From Candidatus Gemmiger faecavium (GTDB taxonomy: Bacteria; Bacillota; Clostridia; Oscillospirales; Ruminococcaceae): a DNA stretch of 60,595 bases. The stretch spans positions 1 through 60,595 of the forward strand of contig DXFO01000011.1 in NCBI GenBank assembly GCA_019114415.1. Direction: 5' to 3'. The translations under genes and the position numbers were made by a program. Each line of letters begins with the position of its first letter. Position 1 is the first letter of the stretch. Shown piece after piece: positions 1-7,175 of this stretch. The notes below the pieces were generated by a model, which worked only from the letters and a program-made list of their open reading frames with translations, had not been told where the DNA came from and ran no database searches.

Positions 1-5
1 TTATC

Positions 6-1229
6 ATGGCAAAAGAAATGATCGCAATGATTCTGGCCGGCGGCCAGGGTTCGCGTTTGTATGCGCTGACCCAAAAGCTCGCCAAGCCCGCAGTGCCGTT
101 TGGCGGAAAGTATCGTATCATCGACTTCCCGCTGTCCAACTGCGTCAACTCTGATATCGATACCGTCGGTATCCTGACGCAGTATCAGCCGCTCGTCCTC
201 AACGAGTACGTGGGCAACGGCCAGCCGTGGGACCTTGACCGTCTGCATGGCGGCGTGCATGTTCTGCCGCCGTATCAGCAGGCTTCCGGTTCCGACTGGT
301 ACAAGGGCACGGCCAATGCGATTTATCAGAATATCTCGTTCATCGACCGTTACGATCCCAAGTATGTCATCATCCTGTCCGGTGACCAGATCTGCAAGCA
401 GGATTACTCTGACTTCCTGCGCTTCCACAAGGAAAAGAACGCCGAGTTCAGCGTCGCCGTCATGGAAGTGCCATGGAGCGAGGCTTCCCGCTTCGGCCTG
501 ATGGTCACCGACGCGGACGACCGCATCAACGCGTTCCAGGAAAAGCCGAAGGAACCCAAGAGCAACCTGGCTTCCATGGGCATCTACATCTTCAACTGGG
601 ACATCCTGAAGTCCTACCTGATCGCCGACGAAGCCGACCCCGAGAGCGAGAACGACTTTGGCAAGAACGTCATTCCCGCCCTGCTGCGTGACGGCCGCCG
701 TATGTATGCTTACCGCTTTGCCGGTTACTGGAAGGACGTGGGAACCATCTCCTCCCTGTGGCAGGCCAACATGGAAGTGCTGGACCCCTCTCACTCCGGC
801 ATCAACCTGTTTGACGAAAGCTGGAAAATCTACTCCCGCAACAGCGGCAATCCCTGCCAGAAGATCGGTGCGGATGCTGATATCGAAAACTCCATGGTCA
901 CCGAGGGCTGCAAAGTCAACGGCACCGTCAAGGACTCCATCCTCTTCCCGGGTGTTGTCGTCGAAAAGGGCGCCACGGTCGAGGCTGCCGTCGTTATGGG
1001 CGGCACCGTCATCAAGGCGGGCGCCACCGTCAAGCACTGCATCGTGGCGGAGAACGTCATGATCGAGGAAGGTGCCACCGTCGGCGCAATGCCTGCGGAC
1101 GGCTGCGATATCGCCAACCCCGGCGACGTTGCCACCGTCGGTTCGGGCGTGCGGATCGGCAAGGGCGCTACCGTCGGCCCCAAAGCGATGGTCTCCAATG
1201 ATGTAAAGGATGGTGAGGAGCAATGGTAA
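6..1229 (+). CDS. glgC: Glucose-1-phosphate adenylyltransferase, catalytic subunit
   Basis: Makes ADP-glucose from glucose-1-phosphate and ATP, the committed step of bacterial glycogen synthesis in the cytoplasm. The N-terminal nucleotidyltransferase signature [12 protein letters not shown] is at residues 11-22, followed by the [15 protein letters not shown] sugar-nucleotide pocket. The last third (about residues 290-400) shows the repeated V/I-x-x-G pattern of a left-handed beta-helix. At 407 aa it is full length for the family. The ATG lies 5 bases from the window edge, so its ribosome site and promoter cannot be seen. It overlaps glgD by 7 bases, which implies translational coupling of the two subunits. 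Confidence 0.96.
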   Translation: MAKEMIAMILAGGQGSRLYALTQKLAKPAVPFGGKYRIIDFPLSNCVNSDIDTVGILTQYQPLVLNEYVGNGQPWDLDRLHGGVHVLPPYQQASGSDWYKGTANAIYQNISFIDRYDPKYVIILSGDQICKQDYSDFLRFHKEKNAEFSVAVMEVPWSEASRFGLMVTDADDRINAFQEKPKEPKSNLASMGIYIFNWDILKSYLIADEADPESENDFGKNVIPALLRDGRRMYAYRFAGYWKDVGTISSLWQANMEVLDPSHSGINLFDESWKIYSRNSGNPCQKIGADADIENSMVTEGCKVNGTVKDSILFPGVVVEKGATVEAAVVMGGTVIKAGATVKHCIVAENVMIEEGATVGAMPADGCDIANPGDVATVGSGVRIGKGATVGPKAMVSNDVKDGEEQW

Positions 1230-2347
1230 GCAGCAACGCAAGCGCCCTGGGCGTCATTTTTGCCAATACGTATGATAACCTTGTCCCGGAACTGGTGGCG
1301 GAGCGCACGATGGCCTCCATCCCGTTCGGCGGACGTTACCGCATGATCGACTTTGTCCTGTCCAACATGGCAAACTCCGGCATCGACAATATCTCGGTCA
1401 TCGTTCGTAAAAACTACCACTCCCTGATGGATCACCTGGGCGCAGGCCGTGAGTGGGACCTGACCCGTAAGCGCGGCGGTCTGAACATCGTCCCGCCCTT
1501 TGCGGAGCGCAGCGTCAAGATGTACTCCGGCCGTGTGGACGCTATGGCCAGCATCCTGTCCTGGATCAATGCCCAGAAAGAGAAGTACGTTATTCTGTCC
1601 GACGCCTGCATCGCCATGAACTTCGACTTCAACAAGCTGATCGAAGAGCATGTCAAGAGCGGCGCTGACGTCACCATGGTCTACAACCGTGCCGAGATCC
1701 CCGAGGGCGCCCGCAACGATAACTACACCGTTCAGATCAAGGACGGCCGCGTTACTGAGCTGCTCTCCAATGATTATCGTCCCGGCGTTCAGAACCTGGC
1801 AATGAACATTTACATCATCGAGCGCGAGAGCCTGATCCAGCTGGTACGTGACGCTTCCGTCCGCGGCATGGTCTACTTTGAGCGCGACATTCTGGCCCGC
1901 AACCTGAACCTGCTCAATGTTCATGCCTATGAATATACCGGTTATGCGGCCCGTATCTCCGATATGAAGAGCTACTTTGACGAGAATATGCGCCTGCTGG
2001 AAGGCGACAACGTCGAAGCGCTGTTCGATCCGGCCAACCCCATCTACACCAAGATCCGCGACGACAACCCGTCCCGCTACCTGACCGGCAGCAAGGTCAA
2101 GAACTCTCTGCTGGCCGACGGCTGCGTGATCGAGGGCGTTGTGGAAAACAGCGTTCTGTTCCGCGGCTGCCAGGTCAAGAAAGGCGCCGTTGTCAAAAAC
2201 TGCGTGCTGATGCAGGACACTGTTGTTGAGGCAAACTCCTCCGTGGAGTATGTCGTCACCGACAAGAACGTCCACATCACCGCCGACAAGAAACTCAGCG
2301 GTACCGAATCTTTCCCGGTGTTTGTTGCCAAGAACCACACCGTGTAA
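1223..2347 (+). CDS. glgD: GlgD, regulatory/non-catalytic ADP-glucose pyrophosphorylase subunit
   Basis: Paralogue of GlgC (374 aa) that in Firmicutes forms a hetero-oligomer with it and raises its activity. The core [22 protein letters not shown] aligns with GlgC, but the N-terminal GGxGxRL loop that binds the nucleotide triphosphate is missing ([13 protein letters not shown] instead), as expected for GlgD. Hexapeptide-repeat sequence is visible from about residue 290 ([14 protein letters not shown]). The start overlaps the end of glgC, with GAGGAG just upstream of the ATG. The regulatory role comes from family knowledge; the missing loop is seen directly. Confidence 0.95.
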   Translation: MVSSNASALGVIFANTYDNLVPELVAERTMASIPFGGRYRMIDFVLSNMANSGIDNISVIVRKNYHSLMDHLGAGREWDLTRKRGGLNIVPPFAERSVKMYSGRVDAMASILSWINAQKEKYVILSDACIAMNFDFNKLIEEHVKSGADVTMVYNRAEIPEGARNDNYTVQIKDGRVTELLSNDYRPGVQNLAMNIYIIERESLIQLVRDASVRGMVYFERDILARNLNLLNVHAYEYTGYAARISDMKSYFDENMRLLEGDNVEALFDPANPIYTKIRDDNPSRYLTGSKVKNSLLADGCVIEGVVENSVLFRGCQVKKGAVVKNCVLMQDTVVEANSSVEYVVTDKNVHITADKKLSGTESFPVFVAKNHTV

Positions 2348-2692
2348 GCCAAGCCTCAATGGGCTGTGACGCCAAATCTCCCCGGCATCACGGTCTTTGA
2401 GAGGGCGGGAGAGGGGCGCCGGTGACGGAAAAGCGCGGCCCGGTTTTGGGCCAGGCATCCCCCATGTGCGCAGGCCGCCGGACGCGATCGCTCGGCTGTG
2501 CCGCCGCTGGCAGGCCGCAGCCCTGCCGCGCCTCGCACCTGCTGCCGTGGATGCGGATGTGCCTTTCCGTACAGGTGTCCCGGCTCCCGCCCCTTCTTTT
2601 ATTATTGTGCGCATCCGTTGGGGTGCGCCGCCAGATACACGGCCCAAGCTCTGCCCGTCGGCAAAGCGGCGGGCTACGATAAGGAGGATAAG
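2348..2692 (+). other. glgD-glgA intergenic leader, no gene recognised
   Basis: A 345-base GC-rich gap inside the glycogen gene group. No coding frame here resembles a known protein. Two hairpins sit near its end: an 8-bp stem with one G-T pair at 2609-2616/2621-2628 (loop GTTG), and a GCCCG/CGGGC arm about 10 bases before the glgA ribosome site. A short T-rich stretch (CTTCTTTTATTATT) lies at about 2593-2606. The gap may be a leader that tunes glgA separately from glgCD, but no known riboswitch class was recognised. Confidence 0.4.
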
Positions 2693-4111
2693 ATGAGGAT
2701 TCTTTACGCTTCCAGTGAAGCTGCTCCCTTTGCGAAATCCGGCGGCTTGGCCGATGTCGCGGGCGCTTTGCCCAAGGCTCTGGTCAAGGACGGCGTTGAC
2801 TGCCGCGTGGTCATGCCTCTGTACGGCGATCTGAAACTCCGTGACCGTTTGACCTACGTCACCAACTTCAGTGTCCCCGTGGGCTGGCGCAGCCAGTACT
2901 GCGGTCTGTTCAAGGCAAAGAATGACGGCGTCACTTTCTACTTCATTGACAACGAGTACTACTTCAAGCGCAGCGGCCTGTACGGCTTCTATGATGACGG
3001 CGAGCGCTTTGCCTTCTTTGCCCGTGCCATCCTCGAAATGCTGTTCTATACCGATTTCGAGCCCGACATCATCAACTGCAACGACTGGCAGACGGCGCTG
3101 ACTCCGGTTTATCTGAACCTGTACTACCGCCATCTGGATAAGTTCAACCACATCAAGACGGTGTTCACCATCCACAACATCGCCTATCAGGGCAAGTATG
3201 GCCTGGATATCCTGGAGGATACCTGCGGCATCGGCGCCCGGGATGCCCATGTGGTGGAGTATGACGGCTGCGCCAACTTCATGAAGGGCGCCATCGAGAC
3301 CTCCGATAAGGTCACCACCGTCAGCCCCACCTACGCACAGGAGATCCTCGACCCGTGGTTCAGCCATGGTCTCGACGGCCTGCTGCGTCAAAAGCAGTAT
3401 AAGCTGTGCGGCATTCTCAACGGTATCGACGTGGACGTGTTCAACCCCGCCACCGATCCCGACATTGCCCAAAACTATGATGTGAATACCTTCCAGGAAG
3501 GTAAGGCTGTTTGTAAAGCTGCGCTGCAGGATCAGATGGGGCTGAACAAGGACGGCAGTCCCGTCATGGCCATGGTCACCCGTCTGGTGGGCCATAAGGG
3601 CGTCGACCTGGTCCGTACCATTGCCGAAGGTCTGCTGCAGCAGGGCATCGAGCTGGTGATCCTGGGCTCCGGCGAGGCAGGCTACGAGGCCTTCTTCAAT
3701 GAGCTGTGCGCCCGTCATCCCGGCCGTGTGGGCGTCTACATCGGCTTCAACGCCAAGCTGGCGCAGCAGATCTACGCCGGCGCGGATATGTTCCTGATGC
3801 CTTCCCGCAGCGAGCCCTGCGGCCTTGCCCAGATGGTCTCCTGCCGCTATGGCACCATTCCCATCGTCCGCGAGACCGGCGGTCTGCGCGATTCCATCCA
3901 TGACTCCGGCGATGGCTACGGCAACGGTTTCACCTTTGCCAACTACAATGCCCATGAGCTGTACGAAGCCTGCTGGCGTGCCAAGGAAGGCTACTGGCAG
4001 AAAGACGGCTGGCCCATCCTGGTCCGCCGTGCCATGGAGTGCGATTTCAGCTGGTCCAACTCGGCCAAGAGCTACGAAGGCCTGTACAATGAGGTCGTGA
4101 CGCTCTGGTAA
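2693..4111 (+). CDS. glgA: Glycogen synthase (ADP-glucose type, GT5)
   Basis: Transfers glucose from ADP-glucose to the non-reducing end of a growing alpha-1,4-glucan. The GT5 signature KSGGLADV is at residues 15-22 and binds the ADP-glucose phosphates. The C-terminal GT-B domain carries SRSEPCGLAQMVSCRYGTIP, which includes the E-x7-E-type catalytic region, followed by RETGGLRDSI. Length is 472 aa, normal for GlgA. The ATG at 2693 was chosen over upstream in-frame ATGs because it has AGGAGG 5 bases upstream and gives the family-typical MRILYASSEAAPFAKSGG start. Branching enzyme and phosphorylase genes are not in the window. Confidence 0.96.
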   Translation: MRILYASSEAAPFAKSGGLADVAGALPKALVKDGVDCRVVMPLYGDLKLRDRLTYVTNFSVPVGWRSQYCGLFKAKNDGVTFYFIDNEYYFKRSGLYGFYDDGERFAFFARAILEMLFYTDFEPDIINCNDWQTALTPVYLNLYYRHLDKFNHIKTVFTIHNIAYQGKYGLDILEDTCGIGARDAHVVEYDGCANFMKGAIETSDKVTTVSPTYAQEILDPWFSHGLDGLLRQKQYKLCGILNGIDVDVFNPATDPDIAQNYDVNTFQEGKAVCKAALQDQMGLNKDGSPVMAMVTRLVGHKGVDLVRTIAEGLLQQGIELVILGSGEAGYEAFFNELCARHPGRVGVYIGFNAKLAQQIYAGADMFLMPSRSEPCGLAQMVSCRYGTIPIVRETGGLRDSIHDSGDGYGNGFTFANYNAHELYEACWRAKEGYWQKDGWPILVRRAMECDFSWSNSAKSYEGLYNEVVTLW

Positions 4112-4140
4112 ACTCCATTTTGACAGCGGAGCAATAATTA

Positions 4141-4185
4141 AAAATCGCCGTCAGGCTACCGTGAAAGGTGCCCGACGGCGATTTT
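4141..4185. terminator. Bidirectional intrinsic terminator between glgA and the PAS gene
   Basis: A perfect 12-bp outer stem (4141-4152 with 4174-4185) has an A-run on its left and a T-run on its right. Inner pairs (GGC and ACC with GGT and GCC) extend it around a GTGAAA loop. The A/T flanks let it stop transcription from both directions, which suits the convergent glgA (+) and 4228-4575 (-) genes. Confidence 0.88.
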
Positions 4186-4227
4186 TATTGTGTTGTGACA
4201 GGAAATGCGCTGCCTGGGGGGCAGGGA

Positions 4228-4575
4228 TTATTTTTGGAGGTTCAGTTCAAACCGCTCAAAAAAGCCGATCCACTGCCCGTCTGCGCCGAGCACTCCCTGC
4301 ATATAGATTCGCTGATTTCGGGCGGATACTCCAATGAAAACTTCCTTGCCGTTGCGCCGGATCCCTTCGTATGCAGCCTTTATTTTCTCTACCGAGGCGG
4401 GGGATTCATGGCAGGCAAAAAGGCTGGAGCCGATCAAATCGTGGTAGCCCCGTTCCTGATAGTAGTGGTATCTGGCATTTTGGTTCATGTATCGGATGAT
4501 GTAATCATTATCCACAAACACGATGGGGTAGGGATAGCTGTTCAGGATGCCGTGAAGCATTTCAAGTTCCTGCAT
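4228..4575 (-). CDS. Small single-domain PAS protein
   Basis: A 115-aa protein that is essentially one PAS fold: NSYPYPIVFVDNDYIIRYMN at the start, then DLIGSSLFACHESPASVEKIKA, and a closing beta-sheet region ending GQWIGFFERFELNL. The CHESPASV segment resembles the CHPPKSV stretch of the PAS domain in DUF438-type proteins. No output domain (kinase, HTH or GGDEF) is attached, so it would act by binding a ligand or partner. It is the last gene of the minus-strand operon, with AGGAG 6 bases before its ATG and 43 bases after udk. The ligand is unknown. Confidence 0.75.
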   Translation of the reverse strand: MQELEMLHGILNSYPYPIVFVDNDYIIRYMNQNARYHYYQERGYHDLIGSSLFACHESPASVEKIKAAYEGIRRNGKEVFIGVSARNQRIYMQGVLGADGQWIGFFERFELNLQK

Positions 4576-4618
4576 GTTTTTCTCCTAAGGAATGGGGCGC
4601 ACAGCGAGGAAAAAACAC

Positions 4619-5239
4619 TCAAACTCCGTTCAGATGGTTGGACACCCATTTGATGAGCATATCCAGGGCCACGGCGTTTTTGCCGCCCTCCGGGATGATC
4701 AGGTCTGCCTTGCGTTTGCTGGGCTCCACGAACTGTTCGTGCATGGGCTTGACGGTAGTCAGATACTGGGTCACCACGCTGTCCAACGTACGGCCGCGGG
4801 ATTTGACATCCCGCACGATACGGCGCAGGATGCGGACATCGGCGTCGGTATCCACAAAGACCTTGATGTCCATCTGGTCGCAAAGCTCCTGGGAGGCAAA
4901 GATCAGAATGCCCTCCACAATGATGACGGGCGCCGGATTGACGGTGATCGTGTCGTTGCTGCGATTGTGGATGGTGTAGTCGTAAACCGGGACCTGGACG
5001 CTCTGCCCGGCGCGCAGCTGCTTCAGGTGTTCGATCATCAGGTCGGTGTCAAAGGAGTCAGGGTGATCGTAGTTGAGCTTGCAGCGCTCCTCGTAGGGCA
5101 GTTCGTCATGGCGTTTGTAGTAGCTGTCATGGTTGATGACGCTGACTTCCTGCTCGCCGAAATGTTCCCGCAGTTTCCGGGTCAGGGTCGTCTTGCCGCT
5201 GCCGGTGCCGCCGGCAATGCCGATCACGATGGTGTTCAT
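4619..5239 (-). CDS. udk: Uridine kinase
   Basis: Phosphorylates uridine and cytidine in pyrimidine salvage. The P-loop GIAGGTGSGKTT is at residues 7-18. The family elements NHDSYYKRHDELPYEER, NYDHPDSFDTDLM, PVYDYTIHNR and VEGILIF follow in order, and RRIVRDVKSRGR forms the lid region. 206 aa is the usual length. The ATG is preceded by GGAGG. It lies 42 bases after the dCMP deaminase gene, so the pair forms a pyrimidine-nucleotide operon. Confidence 0.95.
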   Translation of the reverse strand: MNTIVIGIAGGTGSGKTTLTRKLREHFGEQEVSVINHDSYYKRHDELPYEERCKLNYDHPDSFDTDLMIEHLKQLRAGQSVQVPVYDYTIHNRSNDTITVNPAPVIIVEGILIFASQELCDQMDIKVFVDTDADVRILRRIVRDVKSRGRTLDSVVTQYLTTVKPMHEQFVEPSKRKADLIIPEGGKNAVALDMLIKWVSNHLNGV

Positions 5240-5281
5240 GAAGATTCCTCCGCTTTTTTCGGATTCCTGCCGCTGTACAGG

Positions 5282-5761
5282 TCAGACCGTGAGATTGAGC
5301 TCCCGGCCGGACGGATGATACGCGCGGTATTTGACGCCGGTCATGTTGAACAGCCGGCGGCTTGCCATGCTGGACGGCGCGTCATGGTATTTGTCCGAGT
5401 AATAAATGATCTCCTTGATGCCGCTCTGGATGATGGCCTTGGCACACTCGTTGCAGGGGAACAGCGTCACATAGACGCGGGCGCCCGTCAGGTTGCTGTG
5501 AGCCGAATTCAGAATGGCGTTCAGTTCGGCATGGCAGACATACATATACTTGGTGTCCAGGGGATCGCCCTCCCGCTCCCAGGGCATATCGTCGTCATTG
5601 CAGCCGATGGGCATACCATTGTAACCCAGAGACAGGATCTTGTTTTCGGGGCTGACGATGCAGGCGCCTACCTGGCTGCTGTCGTCTTTGGAGCGCATAG
5701 CGGTCAGCAGCGCAATGCCCATAAAGTATTCATCCCAGGAGATATAATCCTTGCGTTTCAT
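5282..5761 (-). CDS. dCMP deaminase (ComEB-type cytidine/deoxycytidylate deaminase)
   Basis: Deaminates dCMP to dUMP, feeding dTMP synthesis. The zinc site is complete: [10 protein letters not shown] provides the His and catalytic Glu, and PCNECAK provides the two Cys ligands. The nucleotide-binding [16 protein letters not shown] stretch is typical of the ComEB group. The start [14 protein letters not shown] at 5761 gives 159 aa, the family length; an upstream in-frame ATG at 5818 would add 19 residues with no homologous feel. A good minus-strand promoter sits about 100 bases upstream. Confidence 0.93.
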   Translation of the reverse strand: MKRKDYISWDEYFMGIALLTAMRSKDDSSQVGACIVSPENKILSLGYNGMPIGCNDDDMPWEREGDPLDTKYMYVCHAELNAILNSAHSNLTGARVYVTLFPCNECAKAIIQSGIKEIIYYSDKYHDAPSSMASRRLFNMTGVKYRAYHPSGRELNLTV

Positions 5762-5856
5762 GGTTCGCACGACCTTTCTGACATGGGAGTTCCCGCCATC
5801 CGCCGGTGCCCGGTCCACAGGCCAAACACGGGATGGAGCCGGATTCTTTTCACTTT

Positions 5857-5885
5857 ATTATACAGGCTGTGCAGTACAGGTGCAA
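5857..5885 (-). promoter_or_regulatory. Sigma-A-type promoter for the dCMP deaminase-udk-PAS operon
   Basis: Read on the minus strand: -35 TTGCAC (5880-5885), 17-base spacer, -10 TATAAT (5857-5862). The -10 is a full consensus match and the -35 matches at 4-5 of 6 positions. It lies about 95 bases before the deaminase start, within the gap downstream of spoIIID. Confidence 0.8.
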
Positions 5886-5892
5886 GCCCTGT

Positions 5893-6168
5893 TCAGGGCT
5901 GATCGGGCGGGTGTACCGCACTCAGCCGCAGAAACTTCCTGCGGGTCGCTTCGCCGCCGCGCAGGTGGCGTTCGGCCTTGTTTTTTTGCAGTACCAGCTG
6001 GACTTCCCGCCACAGGGCGGGACACTGCCTGCGCAGCCGGGTCTGATCTTTCCAGACGGTGCTCTTGCTTACGCCGAACACTGCCGCCGTTGCCCGTACC
6101 GTCGTGCCATGCTGTACAATGTAGCGCCCCACCTCGACCGCGCGTTCATCCGCGTCGCCTTTCATCAT
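5893..6168 (-). CDS. spoIIID: SpoIIID-family sporulation transcription regulator
   Basis: A 91-aa DNA-binding protein with the hallmarks of SpoIIID, the mother-cell regulator of endospore formation: RAVEVGRYIVQHGTTVR at the N terminus, a helix-turn-helix in ATAAVFGVSKSTVWKD (about residues 27-42), and the basic C-terminal helix RHLRGGEATRRK. The middle (TRLRRQCPALWREVQ) is more diverged than usual. The start has tandem ATGs, with AGGAGG about 6-9 bases upstream. It stands alone, without the spoIIQ/mreB-type neighbours often seen. Assignment to the family is firm; whether the host still sporulates cannot be told from here. Confidence 0.9.
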   Translation of the reverse strand: MMKGDADERAVEVGRYIVQHGTTVRATAAVFGVSKSTVWKDQTRLRRQCPALWREVQLVLQKNKAERHLRGGEATRRKFLRLSAVHPPDQP

Positions 6169-6288
6169 GCACGCCCTCCTTTTTTGGCGCCTGCGCGCCA
6201 GGCTTCTGCCAAACCGTATGCGGAGGGGAAAGGGGATAGAACGAGGGAAATTCAGCCCGGGGAAAAATCACAGACGGAACGGGGAAAA

Positions 6289-6765
6289 TTATTCGGGCAG
6301 ACAGCGCAGAAAAACGGGGCAGTCGTTTTTGGCGCGAATCCCCGCAGCCCGGCGGTAACCGCAGTGCAGATAAAAGGTTTCCGCAGTGTCGCTGGTCAGC
6401 AGGACAAGGTCCAAACCCTGCGCGGCAAATTGCTTCTCGGCACTGCGCAGCAGCCGTCGGCCGAAGCCCTGCCCGCGCAGGGAGGGCGCAACCCAGAATT
6501 CCTGGATAAAAGCAGCGCTGCCTTCAAAAAAGGAACTGGAAAAGGGGAGCGTTGCCCACAGTAAAAAAGCCGCCACATCAGCGTCCGGGGAACACAGGAG
6601 CAAAGCCTGAGCACCGGAGGCTGCCATATCCCGGTAAACGGCTTCCCAGTCATCAACGGCAACCTCCAGTTCCGCAAAATAGCGTTCAAATGCCCGGCGA
6701 AATCCCGGGTGGGAAAAATCAGAGAGCGGCATTTCGGTGAAATCGGAAACAAAAGTCTTTTTCAT
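6289..6765 (-). CDS. GNAT-family N-acetyltransferase
   Basis: A 158-aa acetyl-CoA-dependent acetyltransferase of unknown substrate. The acetyl-CoA pyrophosphate loop is visible as VAPSLRGQGFGRRLL (R/Q-x-x-G-x-G). The preceding beta-strand segment SAAFIQEFWVAPS and a C-terminal FYLHCGYRRAAGI (the usual Y-x-x-x-GF end) complete the GNAT fold. The start at 6765 (MKKTFVSDFTEM) was chosen because GGAAAGGA lies about 8 bases upstream; a longer frame to 6846 lacks a ribosome site. It is a single gene with no informative partner. Confidence 0.85.
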   Translation of the reverse strand: MKKTFVSDFTEMPLSDFSHPGFRRAFERYFAELEVAVDDWEAVYRDMAASGAQALLLCSPDADVAAFLLWATLPFSSSFFEGSAAFIQEFWVAPSLRGQGFGRRLLRSAEKQFAAQGLDLVLLTSDTAETFYLHCGYRRAAGIRAKNDCPVFLRCLPE

Positions 6766-7175
6766 GGCAAATCCTTTCCGGCCCGATCGGGGCCAAAACA
6801 AAAGCGCCCCCACTTCGCGCGGGTCCATAAGAAAACAACGCCGCAAAATTCTAACTGCAAGGCGGCATCTGCCGCGTTATCGGGCTTTGCGTTCCACCAA
6901 GGAGCGCTTCAGCCCTCTGCCTTGCATTTGCCGCCCTGCATCGATTTTGCGATGCAAAGCAGTTCTTGCAGAACCTTTGTTTTCTTATGTCACTCGCGCT
7001 TCTGACAAAGCGGGGACGCTTGGATTTGCCGGCTGAGGGGGCAGGGCCTGCGGTCAGCGCAGACCGGACAGCGAACGACAACGATACCCACAAAAGCGTA
7101 TACATTTCATGTCGTTCACCTGCCCTTCCTGTTGACAGTTTACCATATGACGGCAGGTTGGCGCAAGAGAAAAAA
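6766..7175. other. Hairpin-rich intergenic block with no convincing gene
   Basis: 410 bases between the GNAT gene and the end of uvrA. Small perfect hairpins cluster here: GCGGCA/TGCCGC with a 2-base loop (6862-6875), TGCATCG/CGATGCA (6937-6943/6950-6956) and GTTCT/AGAAC (6962-6966/6970-6974), plus an ACCTGCC/GGCAGGT pair spanning about 7122-7159. Short open frames exist on both strands, but none has family resemblance together with a good ribosome site. It may be a dispersed repeat or a remnant. No clear intrinsic terminator for uvrA with a T-run was found. Confidence 0.4.

Noticed and set aside
6211-6220. CATACGGT on the minus strand ahead of spoIIID, similar to a sigma-E -10 (CATACAAT).
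   Set aside because: No matching -35 at the expected distance, and the -10 differs at two positions; too weak to list as a promoter.
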